Below, piece after piece: positions 1 through 6,060 of a stretch of DNA of 6,723 nt. The stretch's first letter is position 1, and every line of letters starts with the position of its first letter. Position numbers and translations under genes: made by a program. This stretch comes from CAYFXE01 sp964347035 (GTDB lineage: Bacteria; Acidobacteriota; Aminicenantia; Aminicenantales; Aminicenantaceae): NCBI GenBank assembly GCA_964347035.1, contig CAYFXE010000072.1, forward strand, positions 1 through 6,723, read 5' to 3'. The notes beneath the pieces are model-generated. The model saw only the letters and a program-made list of their open reading frames with translations. It did no database searches and was not told the DNA's origin.

Positions 1-1
1 G

Positions 2-844
2 ATCGTCAACAATTTCAACCGCTCGCTCATCAAAAGGAGGATAACCATGATGACCAAAATTAAGTCCAGAGGACGGGCGAAGTTCAAACTCCTTCTGATC
101 CTGCCTGTGATTGCCCTGCTAGTGCTTGTGTTTGCCGAACCTCAACCCGCGAAGAGTCCAGAGGCAAGCGGAAAAAGTGTTGTCGATAATGCTGTGATAT
201 CCGAACCTGACACAACCAACGACAAAGCTGATGATGAGAAAAAGAAAGCGGAAGAATTGGCCAAGCAGAAAGAAATGGTAAAGATGAAAAAAGAGCTGAT
301 GGCCAAAGAAAAAGCATTAAAGATGGAGCTCGAAAAGACCGAAGATCAAGAGAAGAAAAAAGAATTAAAACAAAAGCTCACGAAGCTGTATGAGTACATG
401 AAAGTGCTGGAGGAAAATTACAGAGTCGAGACAGCGAAGAAGAAGAAAGCATACGAGGAAATGCTGAAAAAAGAAGACGAGCTGAAAAAGATGTACAAAG
501 CCACCGATGATGCTAAGAAAAAGAACCAGATCAAGGAAAAGCTGGCGCAGATACAAGCTATGAAAGCAGAGATGAAAAACCCGAAGAAAAAAGAGACATT
601 CGTGATGACTGAGCCAGTAAAGGTTGTAGTGAAAGATAATGATGGGAACAAGAAGGCGATAAAGGTCATGATTGACGAAGAATGGTTCGCGAATAAGAAA
701 GAACTCAAAAAGATGATTGCCGAGACCGATGATCCCGAAAAAAAAGCCAAACTGAAGGAGAAATACGAACAGATGCAGAAGATCGAGGCGATGGTGGCAG
801 CCAAAATGAAAGAGAAGCAAAAGGCCGAGAAAAAAAAGAAGTGA
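2..844 (+). CDS. M56/BlaR1-like membrane protein, C-terminal part with coiled-coil tail (5' partial)
   Basis: This is the 3' part of a gene whose start lies left of the window. The frame is open from base 2, and the residues before the first ATG (47) read IVNNFNRSLIKRRIT, followed by MMTKIKS, a short Arg/Lys-rich stretch and a hydrophobic helix (residues 27-45 of the visible part). From memory this 'SLIKRR..MM(T)K..S..AKLKLLL.LP..ALL' pattern is the last transmembrane segment of M56/BlaR1-family metallopeptidases. AGGAGG at 35-40 sits 6 bases before ATG 47 and would look like a ribosome site, but it encodes the conserved KRR and is probably fortuitous. After the helix comes a Pro/Ser/Asp linker, then about 200 residues very rich in Lys, Glu and Met that should form a coiled coil, with three copies of an 'ELKKM-x3-T(D/E)D-x2-KK' unit. 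The HExxH catalytic site is not in the window. The family call is moderate to good. The function of the tail is unknown; it would be periplasmic if the usual M56 topology holds. Confidence 0.75.
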   Translation: MVNNFNRSLIKRRITMMTKIKSRGRAKFKLLLILPVIALLVLVFAEPQPAKSPEASGKSVVDNAVISEPDTTNDKADDEKKKAEELAKQKEMVKMKKELMAKEKALKMELEKTEDQEKKKELKQKLTKLYEYMKVLEENYRVETAKKKKAYEEMLKKEDELKKMYKATDDAKKKNQIKEKLAQIQAMKAEMKNPKKKETFVMTEPVKVVVKDNDGNKKAIKVMIDEEWFANKKELKKMIAETDDPEKKAKLKEKYEQMQKIEAMVAAKMKEKQKAEKKKK

Positions 845-914
845 CGCCCGGAACAACTGGGAAGGATTAATGACCACGAGCCGGCAGCAACGTTAAGCGT
901 GGCCAATAATCCGT

Positions 915-950
915 GGGGAGCTTGGGTGAGATCACCCAGCTCCCCTTTTT
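915..950 (+). terminator. Rho-independent terminator after the M56-like gene
   Basis: GGGGAGC (915-921) pairs with GCTCCCC (939-945), and GGGTGA (924-929) pairs with TCACCC (932-937), with one bulged base on the left arm. The stem is followed directly by TTTTT (946-950). It lies 70 bases after the stop codon at 842-844 and is a textbook intrinsic terminator on the plus strand. Confidence 0.9.
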
Positions 951-986
951 CATTGCCTTCTCAATCTTCCTATCCTTATCGGTCCC

Positions 987-1107
987 GTCATTCCCACTCC
1001 CTCTCGTCATTCCTGCGGAAGCAGGAATCAAGTCCATTCTGGATAGAAGTTTTTTAATCTGGTTTCCTGCTTCCGCAGGAATGATGGAAGGATGATGCGG
1101 GGATGAC
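987..1107. repeat. Nested palindromic intergenic repeat (dRS3/REP-like form)
   Basis: Two arms, 1007-1027 and 1064-1084, are inverted copies of TCATTCCTGCGGAAGCAGGAA, identical over at least 20 bases. Each arm is itself a hairpin (TTCCTGC, four-base loop, GCAGGAA). An outer pair, GTCATTCCC (987-995) and GGGGATGAC (1099-1107), extends the symmetry with one mismatch. The core ATTCCT-N8-AGGAAT has the same form as the neisserial dRS3 repeat ATTCCC-N8-GGGAAT, and elements of this look occur in many bacterial intergenic regions, where they give spurious peptides of the 'VIPAEAGI' kind. This looks like a complete non-coding MITE-like or REP-pair unit. Whether it belongs to a named family needs a genome-wide copy search. 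Confidence 0.85.
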
Positions 1108-1132
1108 TTGGGGACGAGTGTGGATCGCTGTC

Positions 1133-1168
1133 GAGAAACGTTCCCTAGAAAATTTTAGGAAGTTTCTC
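1133..1168. repeat. AT-rich hairpin upstream of the 54-residue gene
   Basis: GAGAAAC (1133-1139) pairs with GTTTCTC (1162-1168). Inside it, TTCCCTA (1141-1147) pairs with TAGGAA (1156-1161) with one bulged base, leaving an AT-rich loop. No T-run follows, so it does not look like a terminator. The left arm contains the AACGTTCCCTAGA motif that recurs at 1431. It could be a folded end of a small mobile unit or a leader structure 40 bases upstream of the GTG start at 1209. Confidence 0.5.
1137..1149 (+). repeat. Direct repeat, left copy (AACGTTCCCTAGA)
   Basis: Matches 12 of 13 bases with AACGTCCCCTAGA at 1431-1443, an offset of 294 bases. The two copies bracket the 54-residue gene. The TTCCCTAGA half also recurs at 6155-6163, and the inverse of the other half (GGGAACGTT) occurs at 6061-6069, so this is probably one copy of a dispersed motif. 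Confidence 0.5.
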
Positions 1169-1194
1169 TAGAATGAAATATCGGACCTATTAAA

Positions 1195-1199
1195 AAGGA
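1195..1199 (+). promoter_or_regulatory. Shine-Dalgarno site for the 54-residue gene
   Basis: AAGGA at 1195-1199 lies 9 bases before the GTG at 1209. An in-frame TAA at 1200-1202 closes the frame just upstream, so GTG 1209 is the only good start. Confidence 0.6.
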
Positions 1200-1208
1200 T
1201 AAAGCAAA

Positions 1209-1373
1209 GTGAAGGTTAAAGGAAAAAGCCTGTGCAAGCTTGTCGGTAATAAAATTCTCAAGAAGGATCTGGAAACCTACCTCGAACTCGTCGCTAATCC
1301 ATCATTCGTGTGTACCAACTGCGGTCGGGTAGCAGCCAAAAAGAATAATCTTCGCAAACCCAAGAAAATCTAA
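1209..1373 (+). CDS. Small Cys-containing basic protein, 54 residues
   Basis: An ORF with a GTG start encodes 54 residues with high Lys content and cysteines at 9, 35 and 38; C35-T-N-C38-G-R is a CxxC zinc-knuckle-like turn. The layout is a short basic N-terminus with LCKL, an amphipathic helix (about 14-29), then FVCTNCGRVA and a Lys-rich tail ending in PKKI. I recall small bacterial proteins of this shape with a fourth cysteine in a terminal 'LCKP' motif. Here that position reads LRKP (residue 49), so a metal site would lack one ligand. The family memory is not checked and the function is unknown. A Shine-Dalgarno site lies 9 bases upstream and no stop interrupts the frame. The gene is alone, between a hairpin upstream and a broken PIN gene downstream, and is bracketed by a 13-base direct repeat, so it may travel as a small unit. 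Confidence 0.7.
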   Translation: MKVKGKSLCKLVGNKILKKDLETYLELVANPSFVCTNCGRVAAKKNNLRKPKKI

Positions 1374-1426
1374 TTCAGATTGAGATCTGTGTTCCTAAAA
1401 TAACAATTTTCGAAGGGTGGCACTTC

Positions 1427-1452
1427 GGGGAACGTCCCCTAGACTCTAGACT
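1427..1452 (+). repeat. Short palindrome, right direct-repeat copy and 7-base tandem duplication
   Basis: GGGG (1427-1430) and CCCC (1436-1439) form a small hairpin around AACGT. The stretch 1431-1443 is the right copy of the AACGTYCCCTAGA repeat. It runs into a perfect tandem duplication of CTAGACT (1439-1445 and 1446-1452). A second small hairpin, CGAAG (1411-1415) with CTTCG (1423-1427), abuts it. Recognisable PIN-domain sequence begins right after, so this is the probable break point of that gene. Confidence 0.55.
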
Positions 1453-1453
1453 A

Positions 1454-1783
1454 TCAACAGGCATCATCAGCTATCAGGTCATTCAAGAATTCTTGAATGC
1501 AGCGACACGAAAGTTCGCCACTCCGCTGACGTTCTTGGATGCCCAAAGATACCTCAATGTCGTGTTAGAGTCCCTCTGTGAGGTCTTTTCCAGCATGGAA
1601 CTTTTCAACCAGGGATTAGAAATCATGGATCGATGGCGATACCCATTCTTTGATTCACTGATTATCGCTGCAGCCTCACAAGCCGATTGTGTCATACTCT
1701 ACACCGAAGACCTGCAGCATGGTCAAAAAATCATGAACCTCACCATCCAGAATCCTTTTATCGACCTCTCTTCAAAAGATTAG
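1454..1783 (+). pseudogene. VapC-like PIN-domain nuclease, N-terminally truncated remnant
   Basis: From 1454 the frame reads STGIISYQVIQEFLNAATRKF and continues to a stop at 1781-1783, about 109 residues. This matches the C-terminal two thirds of PIN-domain toxins of the VapC type as I remember them. A conserved acid is present in QEF (Glu, 1487-1489), the FFDSLIIAAA helix has its Asp (1652-1654), and LYTEDLQHG has the Glu-Asp pair near the C-terminus. Full-length PIN domains run about 130-140 residues and start with a hydrophobic strand carrying the first catalytic Asp (DTNV or DASV type). Nothing like that is found upstream; the frame stays open but reads through the palindrome and direct repeat at 1411-1452. 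No credible start codon or ribosome site serves it; TTG 1493 is the first usable start and would cut the domain further. No antitoxin gene is adjacent. Most likely a dead fragment, though a short product cannot be excluded. Confidence 0.75.
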
Positions 1784-1850
1784 TCTTAAATAGTAATCCT
1801 TAGATAAAAGAGACGAGAAAAGAGGATATCCAATCGTTTATTGTCACCCC

Positions 1851-2924
1851 TTATTGGATGGACAGAAGCGAAGTTTTCAAGTGTCTGGTTTTCAGAGTTA
1901 TGACGGCTTGGATCTCTGTCGCCTTTCCTCTTAAATCTCTCCTTAAAAAAGTCGCGGTGATCTGCATCTGCTTTTGAAGAGGTGTTGATGTGCTTATCCC
2001 TTTTTCTTTTTTTCCCCCTCTCAGATCTTTCAACATTTTATAGATTGCTCCAACCGCATCAGCAATCGAGAATGTATTTATGGCATACTGATCTCTGTAG
2101 ATCGGGCCAAAGGGGCTGGGGTCTTTCGGCCAGGGAGGTAAATCAATATTTATTGGCAGAGTAAAAGGAGGCAGCTTTTTGCTGCTGGCGATGAGTTCGT
2201 CGCCCACATACATGGATATTTTGTATTCTGGCTGCTGGACGACCCGCGAAGGCTTTTTCTCGACCTCCAGAGCCTCTTGTTTAAACTCAAAAGAATCCAT
2301 ACGGATATCTATCTCGACTTCCTTTCTCAAGACCAAATCTTCTGTCTTTAAATCCAGGACATAGGTGTGCGATCCAGGTCGTTCGAACAACATATCAGCG
2401 GCTATACTGAATGAGTTGAAGCCTCGTTTAAAAAGTCCTCCCTTAATCGTGCCCTCTTTTCCCGAAAATTTGAAATAGGCATCATTCTCGATAGAGATGC
2501 CGATTATGAGCTTATCCGGTGGATTAGGTCCTTGGTAGGCATCTTTGTTTATCAAGGCGAGTTCTGTTACTAAAGGATACTTCTGCTTCCATCTGCCGAT
2601 AAAGACCAGAAGATCCAGGTATGTCGCTTCATCCAAGAAATCAAAAATGAATTCCTCCCCTCTGTAATGCTCAAGGTAGTTGGAGAGCCATTCATATGCC
2701 TTCGTCTTATTCTCGAGCTTGTGGAAAGAATAGGCCAGAAGCCCGCAAAGAATGGGATCAAAGCCTTTTTGGGTTTCCTCAACCTGTTCGAGAAGGTATT
2801 CAACTGCCCCTTGATAATCCTTCCTATCACTCAAATACCCAGATATGTCGCTCTTTAAATCTGCCCCTGATAGGTAAGGAAAACACGTCACGAGAAAGAA
2901 AAAGAACAAAGTTTTTTTAATCAT
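1851..2924 (-). CDS. Secreted protein with helical-repeat N-terminal half, unknown function
   Basis: The frame is open upstream to 2972, but I choose ATG 2924-2922. It gives MIKK followed by a Phe/Leu-rich signal peptide and a likely cut after SGA (residue 21), while the longer form would bury the signal. The product is 357 residues. Residues about 22-130 are helical with TPR-like spacing (DYQGAVEYLLEQ, then LLAYSFHKLENKTKAYEWLSNYL), followed by a beta-rich region (about 140-225: LIIGISIENDAYFKF, GSHTYVLDL, EVEIDIRMD) and a Pro-rich segment (KLPPFTLPINIDLPPWP) before a basic tail. I do not recognise the family. The ATG overlaps the stop of the upstream TonB-family gene by 8 bases (ATGATTAA), without its own clear Shine-Dalgarno site, so translation is probably coupled. 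A periplasmic partner of the TonB-like protein is an inference from this coupling. A weak inverted repeat (1828-1834 with 1853-1859) overlaps its stop. Confidence 0.85.
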   Translation of the reverse strand: MIKKTLFFFFLVTCFPYLSGADLKSDISGYLSDRKDYQGAVEYLLEQVEETQKGFDPILCGLLAYSFHKLENKTKAYEWLSNYLEHYRGEEFIFDFLDEATYLDLLVFIGRWKQKYPLVTELALINKDAYQGPNPPDKLIIGISIENDAYFKFSGKEGTIKGGLFKRGFNSFSIAADMLFERPGSHTYVLDLKTEDLVLRKEVEIDIRMDSFEFKQEALEVEKKPSRVVQQPEYKISMYVGDELIASSKKLPPFTLPINIDLPPWPKDPSPFGPIYRDQYAINTFSIADAVGAIYKMLKDLRGGKKEKGISTSTPLQKQMQITATFLRRDLRGKATEIQAVITLKTRHLKTSLLSIQ

Positions 2925-3870
2925 AGTATTGAAAGACAAAGAATGCTTCCAAATTTTTGTATGGAAAATCATCCGGTAAACTGGGGAAGGGCGAACTCGA
3001 TCTTATGGCTTCGATCGCTGCCTGGTCTAAAGAATCAACGCGAGAAGAGCTGAGGATTTCAATCGAGGTGAGTTTTCCGTTTTTATCGATGATCACAGAA
3101 ACACCTACAGCTTGACTCACAGATACTGCCTGCTGGATAGGGATTTTCCAGTTGCTCTGGATCCTGTTAACAACTCTCTCTGCCCAAGGAGTGATATCGT
3201 AATTTTGAACCTTAAACGAGGCTCTGGTCCTGCGGCCTGTTCGTCCTGTCCCGGGGCGGCCTGATAAGGTCTGTCCTTTTGACGAAAGAATCGCGGAGAG
3301 GTCAGAACGCGTGTATTTAGAGAAATCAATCCTTCTCCTTTCCTCGTAAACTCCACCGATTTCCTGTTCTTCTTTTGACGTCTTGGATAAATCCAGGTCG
3401 GACTCAGCGGGAATTTTGAGCTTGAATTCGGAGGCTAATCCTGAGCGATAGGTGAGACGGCCCTTGAGCAAAGGAGCCTGGGCACTTTCCGCTTGACTGG
3501 GCGGAATTTCTCTCTCTGGCATAGGGGGAATCTCAGCTTCTATTGCCGATTCTATCTCGGAGAGTTCTTCCCTAGAGGAAGATCTTCTCTCTCTCGACCT
3601 TCTTCCCAGGAAAGGTTCGTCGTACAGCCCGGTCCCAGGAAAATCTTCATAGCCTTCAGGCAGTAAGAGCGCTTCAGGCGGAACGATGATCAAATCCGTG
3701 ACTTCTTCCCTAAACTGGATAACCTTAACTGGGGATGCGACGTTGATGAAGATAAATACAAGGAGAACATGAAGAATGATTGAGGTAAGAAGACAAATTA
3801 TATTACGCCTCAGCTCAGGCTTCAATTTATATATTTGCATCCTTCTTTCTTTGAATTCAGAAAACATCAT
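2917..3870 (-). CDS. TonB-family energy-transducing protein
   Basis: A 317-residue protein with TonB architecture. It has a short cytoplasmic N-terminus, one transmembrane helix at about 24-44, a long periplasmic linker and a C-terminal TonB domain at about 225-316. The helix contains S30-x3-H34, matching the S-x3-H motif that E. coli TonB uses with ExbB/ExbD. The C-terminal domain shows WAERVVNRIQSNWKIP, then VGVSVIIDKNGKLTSIEIL, SLDQAAIEAIRSSSPFPSLP and a last strand ending YYD. The linker is unusual: it is rich in Arg, Ser and Glu (RRSRERRSSSREE at about 90-102) rather than Pro-Lys/Pro-Glu repeats. Expected role: passing proton-motive force to an outer-membrane receptor, or a related envelope task. 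No exbB, exbD or receptor gene is in view. Start choice is uncertain: ATG 3870, 3867 or 3840 are all in frame, and each has AGG too close to it for an ideal ribosome site. The downstream gene overlaps its stop. Confidence 0.9.
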   Translation of the reverse strand: MMFSEFKERRMQIYKLKPELRRNIICLLTSIILHVLLVFIFINVASPVKVIQFREEVTDLIIVPPEALLLPEGYEDFPGTGLYDEPFLGRRSRERRSSSREELSEIESAIEAEIPPMPEREIPPSQAESAQAPLLKGRLTYRSGLASEFKLKIPAESDLDLSKTSKEEQEIGGVYEERRRIDFSKYTRSDLSAILSSKGQTLSGRPGTGRTGRRTRASFKVQNYDITPWAERVVNRIQSNWKIPIQQAVSVSQAVGVSVIIDKNGKLTSIEILSSSRVDSLDQAAIEAIRSSSPFPSLPDDFPYKNLEAFFVFQYYD

Positions 3871-3880
3871 CCTACATTTT

Positions 3881-3886
3881 ATTATA
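3881..3886 (-). promoter_or_regulatory. Possible -10 box for the tonB-like gene
   Basis: On the minus strand 3886-3881 reads TATAAT, a perfect consensus -10. A start of transcription about 7 bases on would fall near 3874, only 4 bases before ATG 3870 but 34 bases before ATG 3840. I see no good -35 at 16-18 bases upstream, so this is a weak call. It matters because it favours either a leaderless message or the inner start. Confidence 0.3.
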
Positions 3887-4060
3887 AGAGATATTTAAGG
3901 AAAAAAGTTTCATTATGTTCCGATAAAGGTTTTTTACTATTTTATCAGTCTGGAAGGGAGACGCAAATGCAGGCTGGATACTGCGGCTCTGTCTCTTCGT
4001 TCTCAGCTTCGTTCGGCCTAGCTTTTGGTTTCTGACGACGTCAACAACTTCTGTCTGTCA

Positions 4061-6001
4061 TCATTTGCTAATGATTGTCTTCAACCAGTCAAAAATCTCC
4101 TCCCATTTGTTGTAGCTGATATGAGAAGCGCCTTTAACTTCAATATACTTGTGGTTGATTCGAAGCTCCACTAATTTTTGGACGGCTTCTCTGGAATTCT
4201 TCACAGACACGGCGTTATCCTTATCCCCATGAACAATGAAGAAATTGAGGTCCTTGCCTCTGTCAAGAAGATCGAGAATATTCTCTCCTTCTATGTGGGA
4301 AGGAGGAGAGATAGCACCAGAACGGATGATAACAGCTTTAAAGAGCTGCGGATTAAGAAGAGACAGCCGCCAAGCTCCGTAACCGCCCATCGAAAATCCG
4401 TCCAGGATGATGTTCTTCTCGTCGATGTTATACAGGCTCTCGATGTGATTGATACATTCGATGACTTCTTTCCCGGAATCCCCCGTATACCAATCTGAAA
4501 GGCCCCTGGCTTTGGGCGCAATAACAATCATTTGGGGGAATTTTTTCCGTAATCTGGCCATGCCATGCATCCTCGAAACCTGCAGTATCGCATTCCTCTC
4601 ATCAACTCCGCTTCCGTGGAGGGTGACGAAAAGCGGAGTGGGTTCTTTTTCGTCATATCCCTCAGGGACGTAGACCGAGTAGGGTTGAAATGTCCTGTCG
4701 ATTGCAGAGGTGTGGACGAGACGTCCTATGGATCCTGGAGGGAAGAGAGCCGGTTTTCCGATTTCTATGTTCTTGAACAAAATGTCAATTTCTTCATACC
4801 ATTCCCCCAGGATCTCTATCTCTGAGAAGGGGGGAGACTTTTTCATGTAATCTTGAATCCAATCCATCCTGGCTTCTAGAGTCGGAAGGCTGAGCCTGAA
4901 TCGCTCGTCTTTGGTATAGAGTTCTCCTTTTTTAATCTCCTCGATCTTTGTTTTAAAGCTCTCGAATTCATCTCTGTTCACGATGAAAAACCGATGATTA
5001 TTCGTATACCTCAACGAGCCCTTGTCATCTAAAATCCCAACACTCAAGTCGTACGAACCCGAAGGATAATCTCTCTCTTCCAGATCTAGACGGAAGATAT
5101 TCATCTTTTTCTGAAGGGTGATTTCTTCGATGCGCGAAACATTATCCTGAGCCGAACTCAATTCAATCCGAACCTTCCAGCCAGATTTTTCCGATGGAGC
5201 ATTGATAACACAGGTTAATGTTTTATCGTCGTCATGAAAAAAACGGGAGGCTCCCATAGCCGTCTGGATTTCTTCCTCTGTAGGGGTTCGATTGATAAAT
5301 TGAAAAATCGCTCCCTTTCGTTTGTTGGAAAGCTCAGTATCATAACCCGTATCAGGAAAGAGAAGGGCAATCTTTCTCTTTCCTTGATCACGATCCACAT
5401 AGATAAGATTGATTCCCCACCGCTCCTGGAAGTACGGTTGGAAAGGACGCAGGTATTTCCAAGGGATGGCAATTTCGTAAGTTAGCGTTCGCTCCTGTTC
5501 GTCGGCAATAATCTCCAGTTCAATGTCTTGGACTCGGACTCTTGGAAAAAATTCGCCATCTTTATTAATCAGGAGCCTTGTCTTCCTTTTTCCTTCGATG
5601 GAAAAGGCAAAGGTGTAGAATCGATCGCTCTGGTTTCCCAAATAGGGATCCAGGAATGTCAGGTAAAGGCCATCTCCATACCTCCAACTCCGACCCGGAA
5701 ATTCAAAAAAATCATCCCTGGCCTTGACGGCCGCATAGAATTTCTCGGTATCGTAGGTGAAGCGGGCCGTGATCTGCATTCCTGGTGTGGGTTCGATAAT
5801 CTCTCCCCCAGGTGATAGATCGATCGGCCGTTCTTCAATCCCGTTCCACTCTTCCAGGTCTCCGTCGATCGTAATTCTTTTATCTGTTTGGAAGATTTTC
5901 AGCTCTTCAGATTCCTGGGCCGAACATATCAAAATAGATAGGAAAACTATGGTGATGGACACAAGAAAGATCTTCTTCATTTTATCGAGGACGCTTATCA
6001 T
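4061..6001 (-). CDS. Secreted esterase: CBM9-like domain plus alpha/beta hydrolase
   Basis: The frame is open to ATG 6013, but ATG 6001 is preferred because GGAGG (6011-6007) sits 5 bases before it; this gives 646 residues. In numbering from 6013, a signal peptide spans about 12-32 (KKIF, hydrophobic core, CSA then QE). It ends near a Cys but lacks a proper lipobox. Residues about 38-240 resemble a CBM9-like/DOMON-type beta-sandwich: ITIDGDLEEWNG opening, FYAAVKARDDFF, YEIAIPWKYL and WGINLIYVDRD. About 260-346 looks like a further beta domain and about 350-420 is helical. Residues about 440-650 form an alpha/beta hydrolase of the PHB-depolymerase/feruloyl-esterase-like type: oxyanion motif HGSG (466-469), nucleophile GFSMGG (Ser541), HGDKDNAV (Asp599) and GASH (His631). 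The catalytic triad appears complete. Likely an exported carboxylesterase acting on an esterified polysaccharide or peptide; substrate unknown. It is separated from the tonB-like gene by 190 bases and has its own promoter candidate. Confidence 0.9.
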   Translation of the reverse strand: MISVLDKMKKIFLVSITIVFLSILICSAQESEELKIFQTDKRITIDGDLEEWNGIEERPIDLSPGGEIIEPTPGMQITARFTYDTEKFYAAVKARDDFFEFPGRSWRYGDGLYLTFLDPYLGNQSDRFYTFAFSIEGKRKTRLLINKDGEFFPRVRVQDIELEIIADEQERTLTYEIAIPWKYLRPFQPYFQERWGINLIYVDRDQGKRKIALLFPDTGYDTELSNKRKGAIFQFINRTPTEEEIQTAMGASRFFHDDDKTLTCVINAPSEKSGWKVRIELSSAQDNVSRIEEITLQKKMNIFRLDLEERDYPSGSYDLSVGILDDKGSLRYTNNHRFFIVNRDEFESFKTKIEEIKKGELYTKDERFRLSLPTLEARMDWIQDYMKKSPPFSEIEILGEWYEEIDILFKNIEIGKPALFPPGSIGRLVHTSAIDRTFQPYSVYVPEGYDEKEPTPLFVTLHGSGVDERNAILQVSRMHGMARLRKKFPQMIVIAPKARGLSDWYTGDSGKEVIECINHIESLYNIDEKNIILDGFSMGGYGAWRLSLLNPQLFKAVIIRSGAISPPSHIEGENILDLLDRGKDLNFFIVHGDKDNAVSVKNSREAVQKLVELRINHKYIEVKGASHISYNKWEEIFDWLKTIISK

Positions 6002-6006
6002 AATTT

Positions 6007-6011
6007 CCTCC
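6007..6011 (-). promoter_or_regulatory. Shine-Dalgarno site deciding the esterase start
   Basis: GGAGG on the minus strand (6011-6007) lies 5 bases before ATG 6001-5999. It overlaps the alternative upstream ATG at 6013, which has no ribosome site of its own. Translation therefore most likely begins at 6001 (MISVLDKMKK). Confidence 0.75.
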
Positions 6012-6019
6012 ATAATTTA

Positions 6020-6048
6020 AGTATGATACAGAACTCAGCGGCTTTCAA
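6020..6048 (-). promoter_or_regulatory. Sigma70-like promoter for the esterase gene
   Basis: On the minus strand TTGAAA (6048-6043; 5 of 6 to TTGACA) is followed after 17 bases by CATACT (6025-6020; 4 of 6 to TATAAT). Transcription would start near 6013, leaving a leader of about 12 bases that still contains the GGAGG. The spacing is ideal but the -10 is weak. Confidence 0.4.
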
Positions 6049-6060
6049 GCGTAAGGGAAT

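Noticed and set aside
365..906. Minus-strand Phe/Leu- and Ser/Phe-rich ORFs opposite the coiled-coil tail
   Set aside because: They are antisense shadows of Lys/Glu codons, with no ribosome site or sensible composition.
913..1095. Plus-strand ORF of 60 codons starting near the terminator
   Set aside because: It runs through the terminator stem and the palindromic repeat, and the VIPAEAGI-like peptide is a typical translation of such repeats.
1828..1859. ATCCAAT/ATTGGAT inverted repeat at the end of the minus-strand gene
   Set aside because: Only 7 base pairs with an 18-base loop and a poor T-run on the minus strand, too weak to call a terminator.
3958..3995. GAGAC...GTCTC with inner GCAG...CTGC stem between the esterase and tonB-like genes
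   Set aside because: Short stems separated by a large internal loop and no T-run; likely chance. I see no gene in 3871-4060.
4033..4043. TGACGACGTCA palindrome downstream of the esterase stop
   Set aside because: Five-base arms occur by chance, and it is not placed at a promoter.
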